From NCBI GenBank assembly GCA_964030785.1, contig OZ034966.1, positions 1,124,501-1,188,500 of the forward strand: 64,000 nt of DNA. The letters are read 5' to 3'. Shown here piece by piece: positions 19,546-29,630 of this stretch. This stretch comes from Siderastrea siderea (Eukaryota; Cnidaria; Anthozoa; Scleractinia; Rhizangiidae). The translations under genes were made by a program, and so were the position numbers. Within the stretch, counting starts at the first letter, position 1. Each line of letters begins with the position of its first letter. A model generated the notes under the pieces. That model had not been told where the DNA came from, did no database searches, and was given only the letters and a program-made list of their open reading frames with translations.

Positions 19546-19671
19546 TCAGACGAAGAGAATTACTTAGAGAAACTATGAGTTTAATTGAATGTTAATTAAT
19601 GGACACGTTCTCACCTCCTTAGTAGAAGTGTTCATCGATATGCTCCACCGTGCATATCGAGAAGGGGGAAA

Positions 19672-19955
19672 ATGTTCTCAAGGGACCTTGTTTGTTAAAA
19701 AACAGTTATTCAAGTCAAAGACAATGGGACTAATTATTGAGTGTTACAAATCATGCAAAAACTTCTAAATTATATGCATAGTTTGTGTACTTAAAATTAG
19801 GAGCGCGGACAATTTTTGTGCTCGTCAGAAATCTTTGTTCGTTCCAGAAACGTTTTCAGTTGTGTTAAATAGAATCGAAAATCGAGTACATGGTAAATCG
19901 GAAATCGAGAAGCGAGCAAGAATTTCAACCGAAAAGAAGTTTTGTCACGTCAAAA

Positions 19956-19957
<2 letters not shown>
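19672..19957. other. Possible BEL/Pao 3' LTR fragment, no gene
   Basis: Begins TGTTCTCAAGGGACC after a purine tract. No second copy in the window to prove an LTR. Confidence 0.35.
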
Positions 19958-19987
<30 letters not shown>

Positions 19988-20035
19988 TTACTGCTACTAC
20001 TACTCCTACTACTACTACTGCCGCTGCCACTGCCG

Positions 20036-20099
<64 letters not shown>

Positions 20100-20105
20100 G
20101 ACTAC

Positions 20106-20136
<31 letters not shown>
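19958..20136. repeat. Trinucleotide microsatellite, ACT then CAT units
   Basis: Long run of ACT/CTA units with CCG and CCA interruptions (19958-20098), then ATC/CAT units (20105-20136). Low-complexity open frames here are artefacts of the repeat. Confidence 0.97.
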
Positions 20137-20137
<1 letters not shown>

Positions 20138-20142
20138 GTCCC

Positions 20143-20246
20143 AGAAATGTTTTCAGCCTTAATTCCTTTTCTCTGAAGAAGTACATGAAATAGAAGCATC
20201 TCCGCTATAACAAAAAGGCAGGACTATCTGGGCAGTTCGAGTTACT
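20143..20246 (+). repeat. About 100-bp interspersed unit tied to trinucleotide repeats
   Basis: AGAAATGTTTTCAGCCTTAA through TCTCCGCTATAACAAAAAGG to CAGTTCGAGTTACTAC. A diverged copy lies in reverse orientation at 53512-53637, also against a trinucleotide microsatellite. A shorter match (CCAGAAACGTTTTCAG) lies at 19842. Confidence 0.75.
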
Positions 20247-20253
20247 ACTACTT

Positions 20254-20309
<56 letters not shown>

Positions 20310-20360
20310 GCTACGACTAGTACTACTACTGCTGCTGCTGCTACTGTTACTGCTACTAAA
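20247..20360. repeat. ACT/TAC microsatellite
   Basis: Second trinucleotide run, directly after the interspersed unit, with GCT interruptions at its end. Confidence 0.95.
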
Positions 20361-20430
20361 ACCCTTTTGTTTTATTTAAATTGTCCGTGTAAAGCACTGA
20401 CTCAGAGCCCGTTGCTTTAGTGTCATTCAC

Positions 20431-20556
20431 TTTATTTTTTTATTCATTTATTCATGTATTCATTCATTCATTTATTCATTCATTCATTCATTCATTCAAT
20501 CATTCATTCAATCATTCATTCATTCATTCATTCATTCAATCATTCATTCATTCGTT
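20431..20556. repeat. ATTC tetranucleotide microsatellite
   Basis: Repeated CATT/TTCA units with occasional CAAT variants. Confidence 0.95.
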
Positions 20557-20804
20557 TTTAAGTTGATAACCCCCTCGCATCAAAAATTAAAGATTGGTTC
20601 ATACTTAGCATCAACCAATCTATCGAGCTATCGAACTTAGCTATCGAGTCATGGATGTACAAGCAAAGCATATACAGGAGAGGAAAGTGTAAGAGTTGAT
20701 CGAAGTGATAGCATATTATCGATCATTTTCTAAGGTGGCGTACCTTCTTGTGACAAAACGTATTATCTTCTAATGCCTTTTTGTGTTTTCCTCTTAATTT
20801 TTAG

Positions 20805-20948
20805 ATTTTTGATGGAAACAGTGATGCCAGTGGTATTGTGAGACATCAGATGCAAAAGCCGCTTATTTCACGTGCGGTACGAGTCATACCTTTGGGATAT
20901 TCTGGTTATCCTTGTTTAAGAATAGAACTTTATGGCTGTGAAGTGTAA
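20805..20948 (+). CDS. Terminal exon of a host discoidin (F5/8 type C) domain gene
   Basis: A T-rich acceptor (CTCTTAATTTTTAG) is followed by 47 codons: an FDGNSDASGIVRH opening, ARG-rich SRAVRVIPLGYSGYPCLRI and ELYGCEV, then TAA. This matches the last strand set of F5/8 type C domains, where F-x-GN-x-D...V-x-H, R-I-x-P and C-LR-x-ELYGC are typical. Such domains sit in secreted or membrane proteins and bind glycans or phospholipids. No upstream exon was recognised in this window; the Polinton and BEL/Pao insertions probably lie in its preceding intron. A polyadenylation signal follows at 21172-21177. Confidence 0.82.
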   Translation: MFDGNSDASGIVRHQMQKPLISRAVRVIPLGYSGYPCLRIELYGCEV

Positions 20949-21171
20949 CCGATGAGATCACTACCTCATGATTGGTTAGGTGTTAATCATTATCATTATC
21001 ATCTGAATATATGCGCTAGAATTTAACCGGCATGATGATTTTTTTTCCTGAAACTTTCTCCTCCTTGAGTTACATAAGATATAAGTTCATCAAGGGGTTT
21101 TTGCAGTAGAATAAGATAAAGTACTCATATATCTAATTTTAGAGCACCTGCTCGTCAACACTTAGGTGAAC

Positions 21172-21177
21172 AATAAA
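21172..21177 (+). terminator. Polyadenylation signal of the discoidin gene
   Basis: AATAAA 224 bp after the stop codon in an otherwise gene-free stretch. Confidence 0.5.
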
Positions 21178-22870
21178 ATTTCAGTTCACTGAATACTTGA
21201 AGTCATTGTTCTCGCCTTTTTCTAAATCCGATTCTATGTATTAAAATTCACCATGACGTCGTCGACGTCGTCGCCGTTGTTGTTGTTGTTGTTTAAGAGA
21301 ATTCTATTTTTTAATCCAGTCTTGTTTTGGTTTTAGTTAAGTCCACTGTACGGATTAAGATAAAAGAATGTAAGAATCCTAACGTAACGAGCGATCGTCG
21401 GCTTTTCAGGAAATACAGCTTTTACGAGTATGTCAGTGTAAGCGATTATATTGGTATTGACTCCTCCGTCGTCTGCGTTTCTCTCCTTCAAATTTCTTTA
21501 CTCCAGTCAATAAATCGATGCACTCTGGTGTATCCATAGTGATCCTCTTGTGCGCACCCCTGACAGCTGACAAGACCAGTGCAATCCGTGGGTTGTTAGC
21601 TCTCTTCTTCCTTCACCAACAAAGGCTTCCCCAATTTTACCTCAACAGGCATCTTTTTTCCCTATGAATCTCCGGTAGAAAAAGAAACTTTCACTTTAAA
21701 AGAGGGTTACATGATCTGTTTGAGCCAAGAGACGGCCGGTTTGAACACAGTCTGTTACCTAGAAATGATAGAGGTGCTTCTTATACCTTTCAGTTGTAAA
21801 ATTTGTGTTACTTTTGTTTCTGCTTAGAGGTTGAAATCTGATTTCCGATCCGTTTGAACACAGTTTAATTAATTTGTTTCCTTGAATTTAAGAGATGTAG
21901 AACATCGGTCTGCATGTGCCTCCTTTTCTTGTATTTTCAAGCCTGTTTTTAATCCCCACCAAATTGTATAATTATATACCCTAATTTTTTTGGGACTTTC
22001 ATATCGCTCTCATCTTTATTTGCTAGAGAGACTGTTCGTACAGACTTGTCAGTTTCCACTTTGTGTATGAGTCTCACAAGAGATGCGTCATGAAAATAGA
22101 CCATCCGTGTAAGCTGCGAACAAAACTCAATTATCAAATGAGATGAGCTTCGCAGTGCATAGCAATTTAAGCAATCGTCAAAACTATGGGAAAGTACTGT
22201 CTTATTTCATGAATTCGTTGAACGATTGCTGTAAATTGCAAAGGTGATCTATTATATCGTTTTGCCTATTGTTCTTTTTCAACAAAGAACTATCTGGGCT
22301 TGGCATGACTAATAATGAAACTGATTAATCCATTCTCGTAACTGAATCAGGAGCCGTTATGAAGCTGGATGAGGGCAGTGGATTGCTTAATTTACAGGTT
22401 GAGAGCGGTGGACTGCTTAATTTACAGCGTTATACCTACAGAAAGTCATGAATATATAATCGTGTCATTTTCAAGGTCTCAGAACCACCAGGCTTAATAT
22501 TCTTAGAAGGCATCTTTGTTACCTATTTCACTTTCGGTTAGTTACTATGGATGACTATGCCCTGAGAAAACTAGGCTCAAAATCATCATGCGTAGACGAA
22601 CCCTAGCACATTCCCTGCCAGCGAAACAAAACTAACACTAAATTAAAACTATAGGGGGTAACCTGTAGAGCAGGGGATCACTTTGCCTATTTTATGATAT
22701 AGGGCTTTAGTGTTCACTCAACTCAGTTCCAGATATTTATTACCATCAATTATTGAGAAGTATTAGTGTTACTCTTGTGACAGCATAACAGTGTTCGGTG
22801 AAACTAAACAAAAAAATATGGCAATGTTTATAAGAGAATTTGCACGCGCGCCCTTAGTGAAAAGCCTTAG
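21178..22870. other. No gene recognised
   Basis: A/T-rich DNA with short GTC/GTT trinucleotide runs at about 21253-21291 and a 28-bp tandem duplication at about 22368-22425 (unit containing TGCTTAATTTACAG). Open frames are short and without recognisable domains. Confidence 0.6.
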
Positions 22871-24572
22871 GCCCGGATCGCACTGAGACAACTTGTCAAT
22901 TTCTGCGCTAATATTAATTTTGCAAGACAATGGTTAGCGTTGCATTGTTCAATTGTTATAATGCACTGAACCGATAAACTGTGTGAAAGAAATCTGCAAT
23001 TATACTCCTGTCTTCTCAAGACCAATTAAAGGTAGAGGAACTCAAGGGTTAGCATTTCCGCCGATCGAGGTCGTGGTCGTTGGCTTGTAGAGTGCAGAAA
23101 ACGCTCATCTGATTACTCCATATCACCCCAGGAAAAAAAATGGTGCCCTAGTATTCACAGTGAATCTCTGCACTCATTAGTGGTTCTATTTAGTCATTAG
23201 TATGCTCTATCTCATAGAGCATACTAATGAAGCTTTGTTTTCCTTTGCGTCGTTAGTATGTTCTATACAGACTATACTTTTGTCTAAGTAGCAAAACCTA
23301 ATGAATGTACAAATTCTCTGTGAATATATATTTGTAGTAAAACGATAAAGCCAACAACGACGATGGCGATGTCGAGCCAATTTGTTCTATACCATTTTAG
23401 TCTTGTAATTAAAAATGCAACCTTACAGCGTATTAGCAATAAGCCGATCCAAAAAGAAGCCATTACTTAACTTAGAATCATTCTCTTCATGTTCGATATT
23501 ATTAAAATTTAGCCATAAATATGACTGGCTCAGAATGGTTCAAACTGAACGAGAGACTTGTTTCTCCATGCTATAAAATTGCAACACGACACGTTTCTTT
23601 TGCATGGCTGACATCGAGCTTCTTGGCTTTGTCTGCTTGCTGCCATCTGATACATCTTCCAAGTAGTCCGAAATATCAGCCGCACTTTCAAAAGCTGGCA
23701 AATCTTGGGTTGCAATTGCTTCCTCAAGTCTTAAACCCTTTATCCTCTCTTGCTTATACGTACTGACTGTGAAAACTCGCGTGAAACACTCAACAACACG
23801 GAAACGCAAAGCAACGCAAATATCGTAAACAAAATAGCAACGTGATTCCAAGGTGTGAACTGCAAATTTGAATGCAAAAAGACAATCTGCACAAAACTGA
23901 ACGAAATTCTTGGTAGGTTTGACTATGTTCTAAGTCGGTCAGACAATTAACGCTCGTGTCCTATGGGATATAGGGTCCCTCGCAGGATAAATTGCCACTC
24001 GGCCTGCTGCCTCGTGGCCTTCTATCTTTGCTCGGGACACTATATCTCATAGAACACTCACGTTCATTGTCTAACCCTTACGTAGTTTTCAGAACAGAGC
24101 TCGCTTAATCAAATATATGAAATTTGCACATTGTGTTTTTGAACGCGCACCATTGTGAGATGGTAAACTTTGAAAATATGAATAAAATAGCACGAGCTTT
24201 AAAATGTTAATTTTAGTATTTTCGAAGAACATCACAATAGTAAATCAGAAGGGCATTGTTATCTAAAGTCAACCATGCGCTGGAATGCAGTGAACAAGCG
24301 TGTTGTCTTGCCCAAGGACAGGAATACGTGTCCTTTCAAGTTTCACTTTTTTTGACAAAAATATCCTTCTGACAAAAGTAGGTAGCACATGTCCTTGCGA
24401 TGTTTCTGTCGAAAATCGAGGCACGTGCAACGCGGACCAATCATATTTGTTTGTTTCGTCAAGTTGTTCGTCCAAAAAACTTTGGTCGCACTTGTCTTTC
24501 CCTAACTTTGTCACTTAACTGAATTAAAATCCGAGGGCAATGTGCAAAATTGTCCCAAGTGCGATCCGGGCC
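22871..24572. mobile_element. Candidate non-autonomous PIF/Harbinger-like element, 1.7 kb
   Basis: Begins GGCCCGGATCGCACT and ends with its reverse complement (AGTGCGATCCGGGCC). Flanked by TTA on both sides (22868-22870 and 24573-24575). A GG-initial terminal repeat with a 3-bp TWA duplication is typical of PIF/Harbinger. No transposase was recognised inside. Confidence 0.6.
23939..24074. repeat. Small palindrome nested in the element
   Basis: AGACAATTAACGCTCGTG...TATAGGGTCCC pairs with GGGACACTATATC...ACGTTCATTGTCT; arms of about 45 bp, roughly 80% complementary. Confidence 0.75.
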
Positions 24573-25044
24573 TTAAATAGATTGCGTTTAAGATTCCATG
24601 AGAATTTTTCAAAATTGATCAATACCAAAATTCTTCAAATATGGATATACAATGGAAAGTCGTATTTTCTTAGGATACATGGAATAAAAAGGGACTCGTT
24701 TTCCTAAGTGACTGACATATTACGCTCGTTCCAAGTCGTTTTAGAATTTTTTTGAGGAAAAAAGAAATGTGAGACGCATAAGTGCGTATATGCCTTCGTA
24801 TCTCGCCGCTATCCGGCTCATTGGTCAATTCGCACAACACGCGCACGAGTTTTGCTTTGATGGCTTTTTGCGTACGAATCGGTCCAATGCCGAGAGTGAG
24901 TGAGGAGATAAAATTAGCATATTTGTGCACAGAGATCTGCGGACAGATACCGACTGATTTGATTGCATGTGCAAGGAGCTTAAATATTGCCGTTTTGTGG
25001 TTAGCAACGTTGGAAAAGATGGGTAGCTTTCGGTCTATGTTGCC
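24573..25044. other. No gene recognised
   Basis: A/T-rich. An open frame on the minus strand has no recognisable features. Confidence 0.55.
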
Positions 25045-25375
25045 TACGCAACTGTAAATCTGTAAGCACTTTTGAGTCACAACTTAAATCCTATCTTTTC
25101 AATTTGTGAATGGTTAATAGTTTTCGACATATAGAATAGTTTATAGTTATAGTTTATAGGTTTCTACGTATAAAATTTTTAGGTTTTCTTAGTTTGTTTC
25201 TCTAGGATTTATTCTCTGTATTGTAAATTTTTCTTTTCTTTTTTCGAGATTTTTTAACTTTCCTTTAAGTATTGTAAGGGCATTAAGACTATGTGAAATA
25301 CCCTAAATATATTATTATTATAATTATTATTATTATTATTGTTGTTGTTGTTGTTGTTGTTGTTGTCTATTCGCA
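25045..25375 (+). mobile_element. 5'-truncated LINE (CR1/L2-type) tail
   Basis: The frame ending CKSVSTFESQLKSYLFNL then TGA matches the very end of CR1/L2-type reverse-transcriptase proteins. It is followed by an A/T-rich 3' region ending in GTAAGGGCATTAAG and an ATT/GTT microsatellite at 25312-25366, the usual 3' tail of these elements. Confidence 0.7.
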
Positions 25376-25834
25376 GTGGATTTATACTAGTTTGCGAAAA
25401 TTGAAATGGAAATTTCGCATTTCAGGAATTAAACTTTATTAAAATACTAGCTTGTTGAGAGTTCCGAGTTCGCAGCAGAACCGACAACAAAGATGAAGTC
25501 CTCGATGGCAAATTCGTTAGTTGAACTTTTCGCCTTCAACCAAAAAGAAAACTGAGTATTTTTTTAACTTTTTCTTTCCATTGACTTTTGTTGTCTTTGC
25601 TAAAACGCGGGTCACCATGCAATTTCGCGCCAAGAACGTGCCAAAAACGCGGGATAAAGCAAAGGGTACCTTTGTGTGCTCCCTCATGTTGCTGTCCCTG
25701 TGTTGCGGACGGACGGTGGTATTGACAGTCAAGTGACTATAACGTCACACCAAAATTTCTTGGCTTGATAGGTTACCAAATTTGCTTAGGAATGGTGCTC
25801 AGCCGGTGCGCTAGCTGCGTGGGGTGCGCTATAA
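25376..25834. other. No gene recognised
   Basis: Non-coding A/T-rich sequence. A 71-codon frame open on both strands at about 25517-25736 has no features. Confidence 0.55.
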
Positions 25835-26998
25835 AGACCCTGTGTCCGAGCCCAGGATGCATTGCACCAATGTTTACAAACTTGCAGTCAGAAAATATCA
25901 GAGAATTTAATGGCGTGAGAGGAAGCCACTAAGATAAGACTTCTACGGGATTTCTTACTTGAAGAAAACTATACACTGCAATAAATGATTTATATTATCT
26001 TCACGTCAGGAAATAACAAGAAAGAGTGGTTATAGCGGCGGCAAACCTTTAAGACAGCGAGCGCAAAAAATAAAATAATCGCTTTGTAAAACGAACAAAG
26101 AAAAATCATGAACTTTGATGAATAAAACAGTCGCCTGAAGAAAACTGCTCCGAAAATTCGAAAAAAAGAAGTGTCTTCTATTTTGCTAAGGGAATTATGT
26201 CGACTGTTGGCTGAAATTGATCCTTTTTTTTTTTTGGCTCTCACACAAGGCAAACAGCAATTCAACAATTCAAAGGAAAGCAAACATCAAAACATCTTAC
26301 CTTTTACCGCGTACTCTATGTTTATCGGCAAATTCGTTAAAACTATACGGCGATAAACAAGGGAAATAACCCAAATGTTCGGATAAAAGAAATGCCTTTT
26401 ATTTTCCTGAAGTGGTACTGTCGGTTAAGTTTTTTTGGTTTGTCATTCGATTTTCTTGCTTCGAAACTGGAAATATTCTTGAACTGCTCGAGGCGTTTGT
26501 TCGAAATTAACAGCGCCGAGAGCAAATTCGCTACGAAATGTACAGCTTGATTCCGCGAAAACGATGCAAATTCACCGCTGCTTTACTGCTTGAATACCGC
26601 AACTCTTTCTCCAATGCTTTCTTCCTTTCTCATCAAGATGGAACGTTGACTGCCGTTAGATAAATCCAACTTACTTTTTCCATCCATTTGGGCCTTTCCT
26701 TCTACGGCTGCTCGAGTGATTAGACATGAAATCTTACTTTCTCGCTGATACCAAGACTGGTAGAAAAAATAAATACGTATATCCATGAAAGAACACTTTC
26801 TTTAAACTGTAGACAATATAACAAGTAGGATGTCCAAAATGAACGCTAGATCGTTGAGATTTTACCCCAGCAATCTAATAGCAATAAATTTATTTTATTT
26901 TTAATTATTATTTTTATTATTTATTATTTATTTTTATTTTTGTAGCCTACGAAAATCAGTGGAGCTCGCAATGCATCTTGGGCTCAGATACAGGCTCT
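25835..26998. mobile_element. Candidate MITE with about 32-bp terminal inverted repeats
   Basis: AGACCCTGTGTCCGAGCCCA... at the left pairs with the right end (reverse complement AGAGCCTGTATCTGAGCCCA...), both continuing into GATGCATTGC. TAA flanks both ends (25832-25834, 26999-27001). 1164 bp, no coding capacity seen; superfamily uncertain. Confidence 0.55.
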
Positions 26999-27949
26999 TA
27001 AATAGTAATCAGAAAAATTAGTAATGACGTTAAGTTCCACCCTTTTTGTATCCTGTTTTACGTCCTGTAGATCCATACGAGGTAACCAATGCAAATTCAG
27101 GATCTAATGCTTTAGTACATGTAGTTTAAGTAGTTATCGTAGATTAAGCAAACACGTTTAGTTGATATGAATTGTGTCTAATGGTAGACTCTTTCTACAC
27201 AAAAGCGTAGTCGATTAACTAAGCGAGACCCTGTGTCGTCGCTAGCCGTCATCAAACTTAACTGACACAAATGATGCACCGCTAGTACCAGTCACGGTAC
27301 CAGTTGGATACCATTCTTTTCTATGAAGTCTGTGACCACCTACGATTCGTGAATTAACTCATCATTAGATGTCCTTCATTTCTGGAATTTTATCTATCAC
27401 TATAGCAAGGGATAACTCCTCTTGTAACTGCGCGTCTGGCGGTTCTTTACTTGTTGAGTGAAATCAATGTGAGTGGCATTCAGCTTCATGATGTTAGCTT
27501 TGTAGCAGGTTTACGAGTCACCTCTTTCGACCATAATCTCCAAACCTCTGAACCAACAAGGATGCCATCTAAAGCAAAATACAACAAATGTATTAGTGAG
27601 CAGAGGAAACAAGATAAGATATATTTGTTCGTGAAAGAAACACCGAATACAGGAGACAGCTGAATAACGCTTAAATTGGCCAATGAAAAAAACATGGGCT
27701 TTTTACGGTTGACAGCCGTTTTGACCGTTTTTGCATTTGCCGAACACATTTTCAATGGATAAGCTCGATGTTCTTTCGAAAAGGCTTTCTGTGTTTTTAT
27801 AAATTAAAGACGCGAGTACGTTGTTTCGAAATTTAGTTTGAACGCCTTGTTTTGTACGTGAAAATGCCAAACATTCCCCTAACCCTATTCAGACCGGGCT
27901 TTTTTTTGCTCTATTGAAAACGGGGTGGGGGGAAGTGGATTATTCCTTC
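26999..27949. other. No gene recognised
   Basis: Non-coding; short open frames only. Confidence 0.55.
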
Positions 27950-27954
27950 TTCTT

Positions 27955-28444
27955 TGTTTCGATAAAAACTAGTGATTTGTTGATTAATAATTGATTGACT
28001 GCGAGAATCAGAACATGCACATGCTTTAGTTAATAAGTATACAGTATTTGATATTGATTGACACTGCACGCACAGAGTGATGCGAGTAAGGACTTGATTT
28101 AGTCGGATCGGAATTGTTGAGCTAGCCAGGATTATACGTACACGAACAGCTAACCAGGATTTATTAAGAAACGTCGCTAACCAGGATTAAGAAGCAAACA
28201 TTGTTAACCAGGATCCAATTTAACCCGCCACAGAAGTAAGTGATAATTTACATAGGATTTGTACTATGGCATTGCAAGTTGTAATGTAAGTCAGGAGATT
28301 TAAGACGCGCTTATATTTTGGTTTTTGATCGAATAAATTATCTCAGAATCCGCAACTGTAATCAACTACAAGAATCACCAAATAAATCAGGAGCAAGAAT
28401 TATACGATATGTGGCTGGTTTATACTGAGTAATCCGAGGGAACA
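27955..28444 (+). repeat. BEL/Pao 5' LTR
   Basis: 490 bp, about 98% identical to 37426-37913. Contains four GCTAACCAGGATT-like repeats and an AATAAATTATC stretch near its end. Confidence 0.95.
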
Positions 28445-28491
28445 TTACATTCGATTTCTGGATAACTTGGAGGCGTTCCCGAGGATAAACA

Positions 28492-29630
28492 ATGGAGGAA
28501 GGTCTTGAAGCCGCGAAGAAAACGGCAAAAATCAGCAGAAGGACTGCCAAGTCGGCACTTACAAGATCGGGAAAGCTGGTAAACAATCTTATCGAAGGCA
28601 AGCGCCCGAAGCAAGAGGTAAGAGAGATGCTTGATAAACTGCAAGCTAATTTCAATGAATTAGTAACGAAACACGAAGCTTACACGGCACTCATAGACGA
28701 TGATCACGAGTTTGAAGAAGAAGAGGCATGGCTGGGAGAATGTCAGGAAAACTTTATGAATATGGAATACCGGGCTAAGATTTATCTAGACACGATTGTT
28801 GAAGGGAAAGGGAAGACCGTAATCGACGGGAAAGGGGGTTCGAATAAAGAAACAATTGATTTAGCGGGAAGTGATGGAATTTCAGTTATGCCTGCCAGCG
28901 ACACACCCTTGCCTAATACAAGTAATGGAAGTAACAGTGACATTAACCAGATCACCCCAAGCCCTAGCGACCCCAAGAGTAAGAGTGTCAGTGACATTAA
29001 CCAGACCACCCCTAGCACGAGCGGTACGCAGCATGACACTAGTTCCGGTGACATTATCCAGACCGCTGACCCTTCAGGCCCCAGCGGCGGCGCGACACAC
29101 AGTAATAAAGACAGTGTTGACAACATCCAGACTAATAAAGACAATGTTGACAACAGCCAGACTGAAAAGCAAACAACAGGGGTCACGGACGGTGAACGAG
29201 CTAGAAACACAACAAGAGAACAGTTAACATGCAATTTCAAACTGGAAAAACCCAAGCTTCCAAAATTTACTGGAGACGTAAGGGAATACGCCATTTTCCG
29301 TTCAGATTGGAAACACATTGTCGACACGCGATATGCAAAGCGAGATGCGATAACTCTCCTTCGCGCAAACTTAAGTGACAAACCACTTGAACTTATCAAG
29401 GGTATCGGGACGGATTATGACGCGGCGTGGGAGTATTTGGACGCCATTTATGGAGACCCGCGCTTCATGTCGGATAGCGTCACGCAAGACATCAGTAAGT
29501 TTAAACCTCTACAAGACGGAGAAGACTCGAGATTTTGCGATCTTGTGCACCTCGTAAGGCGTTCGTACAATACCCTAAAGGAAGTCGGAGTGCCAGGAGA
29601 CATGGATAATAGCCATATGTTGTCCATTAT
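28492..29630 (+). CDS. gag: BEL/Pao gag, 5' part (truncated by the hAT insertion)
   Basis: Starts at ATG 28492, 47 bp after the LTR. The amino third is basic then acidic; a Ser/Thr/Asn-rich spacer with DINQ repeats (about residues 135-225) follows. The DUF1759-type gag domain is KLPKFTGDVREYAIFRSDW onward, with DAITLLRANLSDKP, AWEYLDAIYGDPRF and VHLVRRSYNTLKEVG. The frame runs into the hAT at 29631 after the SHMLSII region and gains an aberrant ending there. The continuation lies at 33037 beyond the transposon. Confidence 0.88.

Larger units (their letters stand above)
14377..19671 (+). mobile_element. Old BEL/Pao LTR retrotransposon remnant, split by a Crypton
   Basis: Decayed protease, reverse-transcriptase, RNase H and integrase segments occur in the usual BEL/Pao order with many stops and frame changes. 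The reverse-transcriptase core is missing where a tyrosine-recombinase element occupies about 15590-17620. The remnant ends in a purine-rich AGAAGGGGGAAAA followed by TGTTCTC at 19671, the usual polypurine tract and LTR start; no matching 5' LTR was found, so the LTR call is tentative. Confidence 0.75.

Noticed and set aside
19890..20199. Long open frames of poly-Tyr, poly-Thr, poly-Leu or poly-Ser
   Set aside because: They are translations of ACT/CAT microsatellites on both strands and in all frames.
28782..29399. 205-codon open frame antisense to BEL/Pao gag
   Set aside because: Mirror of the Ser/Thr-rich gag spacer; the sense frame has the recognisable gag domain.
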